A stretch of 64,000 nt of DNA, from NCBI GenBank assembly GCA_963681505.1, contig OY811979.1:8664736-8728735 (forward strand), in the 5' to 3' direction. The notes beneath the pieces were generated by a model, which saw only the letters and a program-made list of their open reading frames with translations, made no database searches and was not told the DNA's origin. The position numbers and the translations under genes are program-made. Positions 23,857 through 35,623 of this stretch are shown here, one piece after another (position 1 is the first letter of the stretch; the number at the start of each line of letters is the position of its first letter). Source of the DNA: Eunapius fragilis (taxonomy: Eukaryota; Porifera; Demospongiae; Spongillida; Spongillidae).

Positions 23857-23898
<42 letters not shown>

Positions 23899-25597
23899 AT
23901 AGTTTCTGCATGTATTACCTGAAATCACTATCAACCCTTTTGAACCTAGCCTGCTCTTTTGGGAGAGCACCACGTCCAAATATGGGCTCCAGGTAGACCC
24001 ATCGTCTCTGGATTTGGTTCAGATGATGAAGGTACTCGTCAAGGTCTGCCAGCTTAGTCTCCCACAGGCTGGCCTTGTCAGCAAACCCTCTGTAGTATGG
24101 GGAGTCCTTCAAGGATTGGAGGAGACACTGGTTGTCCCCTACCTGCAAAAAAAAAGTGTTGATAAGGTTGTGTTAATTGTGTGGAAGGTACAGGGAGGGG
24201 CCAAACCCCAGAGTTAATCTAATCAGAACCCCACACACACACACATCTGGGATGCCCCAGCCCTATCAGTGACCTCTTAGGTGACTTTCCAGTGCCCATA
24301 ACTGCCTATCTGATCCTATCTGACCATTAACTCTCCCACCTACATGTACCTCCTTATACCCCCATTAACTCCCTCCTTATACCACCATTAACTCCCTCCT
24401 TATACCCCCATTAACTCCCTCCTTATACCACCATTAACTCCCTCCTTATACCCCCATTAACTCCCTCCTTATACCACCATTAACTCCCTCCTTATACCAC
24501 CATTAACTCCCTCCTTATACCACCATTAACTCCCTCCTTATACCACCATTAGCTCCCTCCTTATACCACCATTAACTCCCTCCTTATACCACCATTAACT
24601 CCCTCCTTATACCACCATTAACTCCCTCCACTCTTTTTTACACCACTAACTCCCACCTCTCTCCTTATACACCATTAACTCCCTCCTTTCTCCTTTAACT
24701 CCCCCCTCTCTCCTTATACCACCATTAACTCCCTCTTCTCTCTCTTTATACCACCATTAACTCCCTCCTCTCTCTCTTTATACCACCATTAACTCCCTCC
24801 TCTCTCTCTCTTTATACCATCATTAACTCCCTCCTCTCCCACCCACCCTTCACCTGGTTGACGAGGTCCTTCCAGTCCTTGATCAGCTTCAACTCCCTCC
24901 CTGCAGAGTCCCTGTAGGCGGTGAGGCTGAAGCTTGCCCCCACCCCCCACAGCTCCAGCTCCCTGAGAGCCTCCCTGATGGACACCTCCCCCTGGGCCCT
25001 GCTCAGGAGCTCCATCAGGCCCTGGGAGTTGGCCAAGATGGCGTCAGCCCACGGACAGGACATCTCCGAACGAAAGTTTCTCCAACGTGGTGCCCCGAGG
25101 TAGGGAGAGCATGCGGAAGAGCTCGTGCCAGTGCTCAGCAGACAGCACTTCACCCTTCACGTACTTCAGTAGAGGGTAGACACCCTGCGTGTGTGAGGAC
25201 AAGGGAGTTGGTAATGACAAGAGCACCAAAAAAGTGGACTTAAATATGGGATCATTGGAGCGAAACGTGGACCAAAGCACATGTTATTTTTCAAAATGAT
25301 TTGATACTCTGTGACACCTATGTCCTTTCTTAGGCACTGGAAATTGGTCTGGCTGTCATGGCATTACAGTGGCCTGAATTTTTTACAACACCATATTAGG
25401 TCCCTTTTCTCTGCAATAATCCCATAATAAAGATGGCATTAAAAGTTTTTTTGTTTTGTTGTTTTTTGTTGTTGTCACTAACCTGGAACTTGTCAATGTC
25501 CTTTTGGATCTTTGCAGTAAGAGCAGTGTGCTCACCACAGGCCTTCAGTCGATCAGACCAGGCTATGATGAAGTCTTCAAACTGGAATGTGCGGCTC
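21453..25597 (-). CDS. DYNC2H1: Dynein-2 heavy chain exons 15-19, on the opposite strand
   Basis: Exons read on the minus strand: 25,597-25,483; 25,184-24,854; 24,142-23,919; 23,727-23,595; 21,683-21,453. They carry [90 protein letters not shown] and [18 protein letters not shown], the direct continuation of exon 14. Phase 2 at the end of exon 14 joins phase 2 at 25,597, and phase 0 at 21,453 joins phase 0 at exon 20 (40,795). Exon 16 has one extra G near 25,050 that breaks the frame between GDVLSV and [10 protein letters not shown]. In the window as given this segment is inverted relative to the rest of the gene and could not be spliced into it. Confidence 0.93.
21684..23594. other. Dynein intron 18 (in the inverted segment)
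   Basis: AT-rich, with no gene recognised. A block at about 22,905-22,965 (ATAAGCAGAATGCCTCTAC...) repeats one at about 18,850-18,905, so it is an interspersed element. A CA microsatellite fills about 23,507-23,586. Confidence 0.6.
23820..23898. repeat. CA microsatellite in dynein intron 17
   Basis: Mostly (CA)n with interspersed GCA, adjoining the donor of the exon at 24,142-23,919 (minus strand). Confidence 0.85.
24345..24840. repeat. 23-bp minisatellite in dynein intron 16
   Basis: Units containing CCTCCTTATACCACCATTAA followed by CTC, about 20 copies, degenerating towards the exon into longer units with CTCTCTC insertions. Confidence 0.93.
25198..25482. other. Dynein intron 15 with a MITE fragment
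   Basis: The stretch 25,300-25,420 matches the GGGACCTA-type MITE seen at 37,865 (shared CACTGGAAATT, CAGTGGCCTGAA and TTAGGTCCCTTTTC). Confidence 0.6.
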
Positions 25598-25639
25598 CTG
25601 AATGAGTGCAAATCCATCAATATTTGAACAGCCTAGCCC

Positions 25640-25700
25640 CTTGTGTGTGTGTGTGCGTGTGTGTGTGTGTGTGTGTGCGTGTGTGTGCGCGCGCGCGCGC
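25640..25700. repeat. GT/GC microsatellite
   Basis: (GT)n followed by alternating GC (GCGCGCGCGCGC), a purine-pyrimidine alternation able to adopt left-handed DNA. Confidence 0.8.
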
Positions 25701-25884
25701 GCTGAACTATAGTGGAGCGGATGGGGGCCTTGTCATGGTCACATTGCCTCTTCCCTTCATTAACTAAAACCTTTGCGTCCAAATGCATTGTTCGTCAGTT
25801 ACAGCTATTATGAGGGAGTGGAGGGGGGGGGGGGGGGGGGGGGTTAGGTACATGGAACCAAAGATAATTACAGTTCATCTCGGT

Positions 25885-26036
25885 TAGCGCAAAGACACGT
25901 GCACGTGCTAAGTAGCGGCACCGCCAAATAAATTGATTGGTCGCGGTACGCCATTTACCTGTATATATTTTAAAAAAACATCTCGCTGCAAAAATATTTT
26001 GTAAAACCATCAGCTTCTAAGGTACCGTAGGTCAGT
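25885..26036 (+). promoter_or_regulatory. Putative histone H2B promoter module
   Basis: A block with ACACGTGCACGTG, AGCGGCACCGCC, AAATAAATTGATTGGTCG (CCAAT-like) and TATATATTT precedes the H2B start by about 60-150 bp. The same block occurs at 27,305-27,370 before the second H2B copy. Conservation within duplicated DNA is only weak evidence for function. Confidence 0.5.
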
Positions 26037-26426
26037 ATGCCAGGAAAGGTAGCGGCAGTGAAAAAAGGCGAGAAGCCCGCCGAGAAAAAGACCACCGAGG
26101 AACTTACGAAAACGAAGATCACAGGGCAGAAGCGAAAGAAGTCCAGGAAGGAGACCTACTCAATTTACATATACAAGGTTCTGAGGCAGATCCACCGCGA
26201 TACGGGCATCTCCAGCAAGGCCATGAGCATCATGAACTCATTCGTCAACGATATTTTTGAAAGGATAGCCAGCGAGGCTTCTCGACTGACGCACTACAAC
26301 AAGAAGCACACCCTCACCAGCCGAGAGGTGCAGACCGCAGTGAGGCTACATCTCCCGGGAGAGCTGTCAAAGCACGCCGTCAGCGAAGGGACCAAGGCTG
26401 TCACAAAGTACACCAGCAGCAAGTGA
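26037..26426 (+). CDS. Histone H2B (129 aa)
   Basis: Core nucleosome histone. The tail is lysine-rich ([18 protein letters not shown]), followed by the complete H2B fold: [46 protein letters not shown] and the canonical C-terminus [17 protein letters not shown]. Single exon, as usual for replication-dependent histones. I find no histone 3' stem-loop after the stop; an AATAAA-like TATTAAAT lies near 26,526, so a polyadenylated message is possible. HRDTGISS in place of the common HPDTGISS marks divergence. It lies within the inverted segment, antisense to dynein exons 15-19. Confidence 0.95.
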   Translation: MPGKVAAVKKGEKPAEKKTTEELTKTKITGQKRKKSRKETYSIYIYKVLRQIHRDTGISSKAMSIMNSFVNDIFERIASEASRLTHYNKKHTLTSREVQTAVRLHLPGELSKHAVSEGTKAVTKYTSSK

Positions 26427-27304
26427 CTCTCTCTGCAGCCCTGTCATTTATACCCCCACATCTAGCACTTAATCATTCTTTTGCAGTGTATAACTTCGAT
26501 TGTGCACATTGAGATTTATATACCCTATTAAATTGGGGGGGAAAAAAAAAAAAAAAAAAAACGTTGGACGTGTGTGCGCGCGCGTAGACTAGCTTCATGC
26601 CCAGACTCAACTTTGGTCGTCGCGAACATGGCATTTATATGTACGTGGCTACAAATGGTAATCTGTTTTCTACTTGTATCAGTACCAACTTCAACGGCGT
26701 AGTTTTGAGTGAAACGATTAACCACTGGTTCAGAAAAATGCAGAGCGGAATAGCTACATTAAACAGCATGATCGAAAAGCTGAGGATGCGCCATTCTCGA
26801 AGTCACAGTGCTGTAAAAAGTAACCGTTACCGTGCATGCGAGTCGCTTCGGTCATGCAGGCACAATGTCCATCCCGCTATAGAGGCTAATTAACGAAACC
26901 ATACAATACGCACTCATCCGCATTAATGGTTCACAGTCTAAAAAAAAAAAAACAAGAGCAAGAGCTTGGGGTGGGTTTTTGGGCGGGCACCTTGTAGGAG
27001 ACAAGGGTAGAGAAGGTTTAGGTGGTGGTACGTAAGGGGCAAGGGGTAGGTGGTGAGTGGGGTAGATAGATAGGCAAGGGGTAGGTGTTGAGTGGGGTAG
27101 ATAGATAGGTGGTGGGTGGGGATATTAGATAAGGAGGTGATAGGCAGATGTTTTGTATTTTGCATAGCAGCAATTTAAAAAGGGCTACAGAAAAATGTTT
27201 ATTTCCCAATATCAAACACACTTTTGTAAATTGTATGAATGGGAACCAGAGATGATATGCTTCAAAGATTGCACCATGGAATAAAATCTATGATTAACCG
27301 TTTG
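26427..27304. other. Spacer between the two H2B copies
   Basis: Contains a poly(A) run (26,540-26,560), a short GCGCGC stretch, an unrecognised open frame (26,597-26,893, low confidence) and a G-rich block (26,960-27,150) with GGTGGGT repeats whose reverse complement resembles 19,230-19,450. No further gene identified. Confidence 0.5.
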
Positions 27305-27427
27305 CGCAAAGGCACGTGCACGTGCCAAGTAGCGGCACCGCCAAATAAATTGATTAGTCGTAGTAAGGTACGCTTGCATACATAAAAGAAAACACTGGAT
27401 ATATTACATCAGACACAATCGGGCGGT
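27305..27427 (+). promoter_or_regulatory. Duplicate of the H2B promoter module
   Basis: Shares CACGTGCACGTG, AAGTAGCGGCACCGCC and AAATAAATTGATTAGTCG with 25,885-25,945. The CCAAT-like core is changed from TTGGTCG to TTAGTCG. Confidence 0.45.
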
Positions 27428-27886
27428 ATGCCAGGAAAGGTAGCAGCAGTGAAAAAAGGCGAGAAGGCCGCTGAGAAAAAGTCTGCCGAAGGCCCAGGAC
27501 TTACAAAAACAAAGCCCTCAGTGCAGAAGCGAAAAGAGAGTTACTCAATTTACATATACAAGGTACTGGTACTGAAGCAGGTCCACCCCCATACGGGCAT
27601 CTCCAGCAAGGCCATGAGCATCATGAACTCATTCGTCAGCGATATTTTTGAAAGGATAGCCAGCGAGGCTTCTCGACTGACCCACTATAACAAGAAGCAC
27701 ACCCTCGCCTGCCGGGACGTGCAGGCGGCAGTGAGGCTACATCTTCCACGAAAGTTGTCGAAGTACGCCGTCAGCAAAGGGACCAAGGCAGTCTTGGCGT
27801 ACATCTGCAGCTTACAAGTAATAAAAACATTCTCTACACGAGAAGGTTGGTGGTATATAGGAATCAAAGGTGAGATGGTGGTGTAA
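27428..27886 (+). pseudogene. Histone H2B copy truncated and fused to the hairpin MITE
   Basis: H2B homology runs from [18 protein letters not shown] to [11 protein letters not shown], then the frame passes at 27,814 into the hairpin element and ends 24 codons later. The normal C-terminus (KYTSSK) is lost, the inserted [10 protein letters not shown] adds two residues to the first helix region, and GELAK/GELSK is replaced by RKLSK. The open frame is intact, so a chimeric protein is possible, but altered core residues suggest decay. The truncation coincides exactly with the inner edge of the 1,399-bp inverted repeat. Confidence 0.8.
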
Positions 27887-28102
27887 AAAGCAAGGGAACA
27901 AGGCTTTTGATTGAAAAGGAAAAATGAAATAGACCTATATTAGCCGCATGTTGTCATATTTTAATGTGCGTGCTAATATAGGTCTATTTCATTTTTCCTT
28001 TTCAATCAAAAGCCTTGTTCCCTTGCTTTTTACACCACCATCTCACCTTTGATTCCTATATACCACCAACCTTCTCGTGTAGAGAATGTTTTTATTACTT
28101 GT
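27814..28102. mobile_element. Hairpin MITE (289 bp), right copy
   Basis: Same element as 21,071-21,359 with the loop in the reverse sense, as expected for an inverted copy. Confidence 0.85.
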
Positions 28103-29212
28103 TTCCTAAATTTTTCTGGTGCATTTGGTATTGTACTTAGTTCTTGAAACGCATAGAATAAGGTAGCATAAACGTCAACTTGCGCGATCATGACAGGTTT
28201 ATATTAGAATATGCAATTCTGTTGAGGTGTGTACCAAATATTACACTAGTCCCCAGACTATCTCCATTGAGGAGCAAAGGATTGATAAAGGTTAAAAACG
28301 AAGCCATATAATACAAAGAATAAATGCACTCTAAGTAAACTGATCTCACGCTATAATCAGATAAACCATGCACCACAATACATGACCAAATTGACGTAAG
28401 CAACTTTGGCGTTATACACACATTTCAAACAGCGCATATTACTGTAAAACGGAGAGACGCAGTATCTCCACCGCTGTAACTAAACTATTCCTTCCATTTT
28501 AGCGATATACCATATGCATGCTTATAATTTATCGATCCAACATTTATCGATGCCGTATAAACGTACCTTTGGGTGGTCGTTTTGTTGTTCCTTTCGGTAC
28601 CGCGCTTGACATACGCACGTTTGACAGATCTGGCAGCATCTGGATCTTTCCACTTTTATATGCTCGAGTGGAATCAGAATTGTCCTCATGAGATTATATG
28701 GTAAAACCATCGAATTTGATAACACTGGTTATATTATACTGGTGCGTCATGAACATTGTGATAGCTGATGTAATGTGCTATTTGTAGATCAACACCAAAT
28801 AAGGTACTACTCGCTTCAGCCAATTGCCTGATCGGTTAGGCGTCTAACAGATACCTGAAGATAACATGCGGACACATCCTGAAGCGATTGGTACACATGG
28901 CGTGCTTTACAAACGTTCCTGTCGTGAGTTATACTCTCCGGAAGGAAGAAGAAGAAGAAGACGACGAAGGAGAAATTTTAGGTGGGACTGGGTACGGACG
29001 ATGGGGACGAGTATTTTTGTTCTCTAAAAGTACACCGTCTTATGACATATGTATGACGCAGAACTGTTCTCCTTTTTGATATTGCTCGATTGCCACTAAA
29101 AGCGAAGTGACCCGACTCTTGGCTGTCCTGCTAGACGCGAGTGACGTTTTTTTAATGACATTCATGATACTGCAGGATTCCTATATGGAACCTACTCGCG
29201 TAGGTTCCGATA
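27814..29212 (-). repeat. 1,399-bp inverted repeat, right arm
   Basis: Exact-length reverse complement of 19,961-21,359. The two arms enclose 6,454 bp holding dynein exons 15-19 and both H2B copies, and recombination between them would invert that segment. Identity this high suggests recent duplication or ongoing gene conversion. Confidence 0.95.
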
Positions 29213-29435
29213 TCCTCATGCCCCACCTAAAAAGTGGTAGTGATGATAGGGTAGGCTGAAGAATACTTTTCCATACAGATGAAATTATTTTCCCTGATAC
29301 TGGAGAATTCCTACTGTGTTGTTGTATGGGGGTGTATTTTTGACCACCAGACAAAGCTCAGTGATGTAATCAGATTTATGATAATATTTAGATTAACGTT
29401 CTACGAGATTTTGATCCTTGTCGATTTGGATATAT
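29213..29435. other. Short spacer between the two inverted-repeat systems
   Basis: About 220 bp of AT-rich sequence with no recognisable gene. Confidence 0.5.
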
Positions 29436-31072
29436 ATATATATATGGGACAGTTCACGCGAAACTGGCGTATCACGTTTTTATATATAAAGTTATAAAAA
29501 TGATTCACTTTGAAATCGCTACATCTCCCGAACCGTAAATGCTATTGACTTCCTATTTTCAACACTTCATACTACATCATTTCTCTCTGGTAAAATAAAT
29601 TTTGGGCTCTTGCATTAGCTTCGTGCCAGTGTTGCAACGTCCGATACCCCTTGGGGCTCAAACCGGCCATATCTTTCGGCAGGACATCTCGATTAACTTC
29701 AAATTCGGTTTATACGTAGAGGGGTCCTGTACCTATCGATTTGTCCTGTTCGTTAATTTTTACTTTATCCGTTACGGAGATACAGCTGTGCAAAGTAATT
29801 GCACATTTCTCGTTCATTTCGCGCCATTAACCTACTCCAACCTGGTTCCCGCTACTCCGAGCACATGAATATACAATAACCTCCCGTGCCCATGCCACTA
29901 CATGTACAACTGAAGTGCCACCGTTGTTCTTACAAACGTCAGTGGTTCTCTTCTATAACAAACAAGATTCGTTAAGCGATCAAAATGCGTGGGATTCAGC
30001 TACCATCACCATACAAAACACGGTACGTACTAGCAGCACCGATACGCGCGCACAACAATATGTGTCCCTGTCGATTCGGTCATACTCTTTGCGTGTCACT
30101 CATTGCGTGGCCATTTATAGGCTCACAACCTATGATAGTACGTCAGAGCCATGAGGTAAAGTGCACGGTGTATCAGCTAGGCTATTGGAGAGACGTGGTC
30201 GAGTTAAAGACACATGCAGCGCAGCTAGGCTGGAACACATGTAACCCTTCCTTATTGTCGGGATTTGCGTTCTGCTGGCACATATGTTTTAAACGCCCAC
30301 CGTTTTTCATTTCATCTGCATGGCTGGCACACACACACCCATGAACCAACACATACACACGTCTCACGTCACACTTATACACACTCTTTCCACTACCAGC
30401 ATTCTTTCCCCTTGCTGTACACCCTGTAAATAGTTATGTGCTACATGGATTCACACATAAGCTTTGTCTATTTTGGTTATGTACAGTGCTTTGACTGGCT
30501 TCCTATCCAACCCTCTTTCTCAATTATTTATATTCTGACTGATGTGTTTTTCACGTGTGTAACTGGATTGTGTGTTTTATACACAGTGGTATAGGAGCAT
30601 GGGGGCAAAGGCCCCCCCTCCCAACCCCTCCCCCATTGGTTGTATGTACTGGATTAATGTGTTGTACGTACTGGACTATTTGTTCCTGTCTCACAGTACC
30701 TGTCACATCATGACGTACCATGCCTCATGTCCCATATTCCATTACATGCATCCATTTACACACTCACACACTCGTACAGACACAACACTCACAACTATCC
30801 CATGCCAATCACTATATACGCTGAAGCTATGAGTGTGTACCATTGAGAGGTTTAAAAAGACTTAGGACTTACTATTTATTACCTTCCTTTGTTATATAAA
30901 ATTTCCAGGGCCCTGATCTTTATCTTTAGGGATAAAGCAGGAATAATATTCCTGCCAGGCTTATGTACAAAAGTATGTTTACAGAGTGGTAGATCTACAT
31001 GTAATATCACAATAGCACAGATTCCTAGAAGGGGCCCATGTATAATGCTATACATACACACGCACGCACACG

Positions 31073-31129
<57 letters not shown>

Positions 31130-31500
31130 ACAAACCAGTGCTACTTAGAAATAGTGGTTCTGGTGGGTATGACTGTCAGTTTGCTATGACCAGATGCAAA
31201 GCCACCCATGGAAGTCACCCATGGAATATTGACTCTCATGTGATGGTGGCAAATAGATAGGCTAATGCCTTTGTGTTTAGGACTCTGCCATTAAGAGACA
31301 TATGGTCACATACCCACCTGAGGATCAGAGCAGTTGGTGTCATTTTTTTTTTGGATCTGGGGCAGTGCTGCTTCCAAACATGTTACAGGCCTGTGCGTTC
31401 CATAGGCTTTTGCATTTGGTCATATGTGTAGCAACAAACTTGACAGTCATCCTCACCTGAACCACTAATTCTTCTTGTAAGTAGCATTGGAATTTCAGTG
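29436..31500 (+). repeat. Large inverted repeat system 2, left arm
   Basis: Matches 37,265 down to about 35,200 in reverse complement at very high identity: paired positions sum to 66,701 from 29,602 to 30,889 with no net indel, and only scattered substitutions (for example W/G and A/V in matched frames). It begins at an (AT)n tract with GGGACAGTTCACGCG. It contains a (CA)n at 31,079-31,133. Conserved open frames are not recognisable proteins and one strand is as open as the other, so I treat it as non-coding repeat. Confidence 0.9.
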
Positions 31501-31599
31501 TGCGTGTGTGTATGTGTGTGTATGTGTGTGTGTGTGTGTTTGTGTGTGTGATGTGAGTGTTTGTGTGTGTGTAGCATTGGAACCTTTCTTTCTTGGAGG

Positions 31600-32150
31600 T
31601 TGTAATATGTTGACAAGGATTGTACGGTACGTAAGTACTACCAGTACCGATACGCGTGCATAACATCATGTAGAAATTGTGTCCCTGTCGATTTGGTCAT
31701 ACACTTTGGGTGCCACTCATTGCGTGGCCATTTATAGGTTCACAACCTATAACAATACGTCAGAGCCATGATATCTAGTGCACGGTGTATCAGCTTGGCT
31801 ATGGGAGAGGCGTGGTCGAGTTAAAGATACATGCGGGCTGGAACACAAGTAACCCTTCCCGTTCTGCTGGCACATATAACACCCACCATTTTTCATTTCA
31901 TCTGCACGGCTGGCACACACACCCATGAACCACACCCATGAACATACACACGTCTCATGTCACGCCTATTCACACTCTTTCCACCATAAGACACTATTCT
32001 TTTCCCCTTGCTGTAAACCCTGTAAATTGTTATGTTGCACACAACATAACAATTTACATGTGCTACATACATTCACTCATATGCTTTGTCGATTTGAACT
32101 TTTTTTCGGTTACAGTGCTTTCACTGGCCTATCTCTTTCTCAACTATTTT
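31600..32150 (+). repeat. Second, diverged partial copy of the system-2 unit
   Basis: Begins at TACTACCAGTACCGATACGCG and follows the order of 30,020-30,480 with many small changes and deletions, so the left side is a tandem pair (one full, one truncated). Confidence 0.75.
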
Positions 32151-32869
32151 TGTTATGTTTATATTCAGATTCATTCTCTTTATGTTTGGTCCTACATGTG
32201 CAAGTAACATTACCTTCGATTCTTTAGTGGTCATAATTGTATCAGCACAAAATGGTAGTATGTCTTGTCAGACTCATGCCCTCCACTGTATGCTCATATC
32301 CCATGGCCTCCTCTACATGGTCATGTCCAAAGGCCTCCATGTCACTGATGTGATGTATTTCACACATGCAACTGGACTGTGTGTTGCATGGATTGGGCTG
32401 GTGTCAGTGGGTAGGATCACGGGGGTCATGGGGGCAAATGTCACAATACATTTGTCAGAGGCCCCCGTGAGGCTCCACTATACATGTCCCATATACCATT
32501 CATTGTACTCAAATTGGGAGGGTTTTAAAGACTCCTCTATTTCAGCTGATAGTGGTCATGAAAGAGTTGGAATGATGAGGGAGGGGGGGGGGGGGGGGGG
32601 GGGGCTCACCATCAAGGTGCTCTTGTATATATACTAGTCCTGAAGCTTCATGTGTAAGTAATACCAACTCAGTACTGCGGGCATACCCATGGGTAAATAG
32701 AAGCCACGTCAGTGAATGCTCTCTGTATAAACTCTACAGTGGCCCAGTCTTTCCAAATCTTTAGATAGGCTAAGCAATAATATTCACTGCCACTTATGCA
32801 AGGCTTCCCATCTGTCCACAAGTAGCTTGCACAAAAAATAAATCCTCTAAGAAAGGTACCAATGCTATA

Positions 32870-32944
<75 letters not shown>

Positions 32945-33415
32945 CACACACAATGGTAGCTTTGAAAACGCTTAGCAAGCTGCATTTGGACCTCCACCAA
33001 TGGTAGCTCCTTTATGTTGGGACACCCAGGCCACTACAAGGCCACCAATGGATGCATGCTACTTGCTCCACCACATCAGTGCTTCCATCCCCACCTGTTT
33101 CACATGGGATTCCCCACCCACCTCACAGCAGGTGCCCCTTGCTCCTCCACATCAGGGCACCCCCTCTTCCATAGATGTCACACTTCGACGTAGGGATCTC
33201 CTTCCCCCTTTTTACCATTCCATCCAGGAGACACCCCCCCCCACCTCCTCCACACAGTATACCCCTCCTAAACAGTGTAACACCACTAATGGTCTTATTT
33301 CAAAATAGTTATGTTCTATCTCATGAAGAAAAAGAATTGATGGAACAAGTAATAAAAACATTAAGTTGGTATATATGATTGACAGGCAATAGAGGAAATA
33401 TGTTACTCACATACA

Positions 33416-33420
<5 letters not shown>
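32150..33420. other. Centre of repeat system 2
   Basis: No gene recognised. Includes a G-run (32,583-32,603), a (CA)n tract (32,872-32,942), a C-rich stretch (33,120-33,260) and at 33,347-33,365 the end sequence ACAAGTAATAAAAACATT of the hairpin MITE. Confidence 0.55.
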
Positions 33421-33482
<62 letters not shown>

Positions 33483-33836
33483 ATTTCAATGCTACTTAGG
33501 ATTAATGGTCCTGATGAGGATGTCTGTCAAGTTTGCTACACATACGACCAAATGCAAAAGCCTATGTAAGTCACCTGTAACATCTTTGGGAGCAGCACTG
33601 CCCCAGATCCAAAAACAGACGTAAAATATGACACCAATTGCTGTGATCCTCAGGTGGGTTTGTGACAGTATGTCTCATTAATTGCAGAGTCCTAAACACA
33701 AAGGCATTAGCCTATCTATTTGCCACAATCTCATGTAAATCAACATTCCATGGGTGACTTCCATGGGTGTCTTTGCATCTGGTCATAGCAAACTGACAGT
33801 CATACCCACCAGAACCACTATTTCTAAGTAGCACTG

Positions 33837-33908
<72 letters not shown>

Positions 33909-35060
33909 GTGTGTGTGTGCGTGTGTGTGTGTGTGCATGTGTGTGTGTGTGTATGAATAGCATTATACATGGGCCCCTTCTAGGAATCTGTGCTATTTAT
34001 CTTTTGTGATATTACTTGTAGATCTACCACTCTGTAAGAGGGGCTTTAGTAGACCTACTTTTGTATATACGCCTGGCAGGAATATTATTCCTGCTTTATC
34101 CCAAAAGACAAAGATCAGGGCCCTGGTATAACAAAGGATGGTAATAAATAGTAAGACCTAAGTCTTTTTAAACCTCTCAATGGTACACACTCAGAGCTTC
34201 AGCATATATAGTGATTGGCATGGGATACATGTAGTTGTGAGTGTTGTGTATATATGAGTTTGTGAGTGTGTAAATGGATGCATGTAATGGAATATGAGAC
34301 ATGAGGCATGGTACGTTATGATGTGGCAGGTACTGTGAGACAGGAACAAATCGTCCAGTACATAACACATTTATCCAGCACATACAACCAATGGGGGGAG
34401 GGGTTGGGAGGTGGGCCTTCCTCTGAAAAAATTGTTGGGGCCTTTGCCCCCATAGCCTCCATGCTCCTATACCACTGTGTATAGAACACACAATCCAGTT
34501 ACACACGTGAAAAACACATCAGTCAGAATACAAATAGTTGAGAAAGAGGGTTGTATAGTAGGCCAGTGAAAGCACTGTAACCGAAAGACATAGAAAAAAA
34601 GTTGAACTAGACAAAGCTTATAAGTGAATCCATGTAGCGCATAACAATTTACAAGGTGTACAGCAAGGGGAAAGAATAGTGGAAAGAGTGTGTATAAGTG
34701 TGACGTAAGACGTGTGTATGTGTTGGTTCATGGGTGTGTGTGTGCCAGCCATGCAGATGAAATGAAAAACGGTGGGCGTTTAAAATATATGTGCCAGCAG
34801 AATGCAAATCCCGACAATAAGGAAGGGTTACATGTGTTCCAGCCTAGCTGCGCTGCATGTGTCTTTAACTCGACCACGCCTCTCCCCTAGCCTAGCTGAT
34901 ACACCATGCACTATATATCATGGCTCTGACGTACTGTTATAGGTTGTGAGCCTATAAATGGCCACGCAATGAGTGGCACCCAAAGAGTATGACCGAATCG
35001 ACAGGGAGACGATTTCTACATGATGTTGTGAGCACGTATCGGTACTGGTAGTACATACTG
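33420..35060 (-). repeat. Third copy of the system-2 unit, reversed
   Basis: Reading on the minus strand from about 35,060 to 33,420, it has the same order of landmarks as 30,020-31,570 (GTATGTACTACCAGTACCG, the AAGAATTTCC-type blocks, the (CA)n, then CTGGGGCAGTGCTGC). Microsatellites lie at 33,421-33,478 and 33,840-33,955. Confidence 0.8.
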
Positions 35061-35099
35061 TACAATCCTTGTCAACACATTACAAAAATAAATTGCACA

Positions 35100-35147
35100 T
35101 CCTCCAAGAAAGAAAGGTTCCAATTTCCAATGCTACACACACAAACA

Positions 35148-35218
<71 letters not shown>

Positions 35219-35570
35219 ATTCCAATGCTACTTAGGATTAGTGGTTCTGGCGAGGATGACTGTCAAGTTTGCTACACATATGACCAAATGCAAAAGCCTA
35301 TGGAACTCACAGGTCTGTAACATGTTTGGAAGCAGCACTGCCCCAGATCCAAAAAAAAAATGACACCAACTGCTCTGATCCTCAGGTGGGTATGTGACCA
35401 TATGTCTCTTAATGGCAGAGTCCTAAACACAAAGGCATTAGCCTATCTATTTGCCACCATCACATGAGAGTCAATATTCCATGGGTGACTTCCATGGGTG
35501 GCTTTGCATCTGGTCATAGCAAACTGACAGTCATACCCACCAGAACCACTATTTCTAAGTAGCACTGGTT

Positions 35571-35623
<53 letters not shown>

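Noticed and set aside
26427-26530. Histone mRNA 3' stem-loop after H2B
   Set aside because: No GGCTCTTTTCAGAGCC-like hairpin was found in the 100 bases after the stop.
29602-30344. Matched open frames in repeat system 2 as a protein-coding transposon
   Set aside because: Opposite-strand frames are equally open and substitutions are not biased to silent sites as far as I can see.
32155-32637. 160-residue open frame as a gene
   Set aside because: Lies in the repeat centre, runs into a poly-G tract, and has no recognisable domain or splice context.
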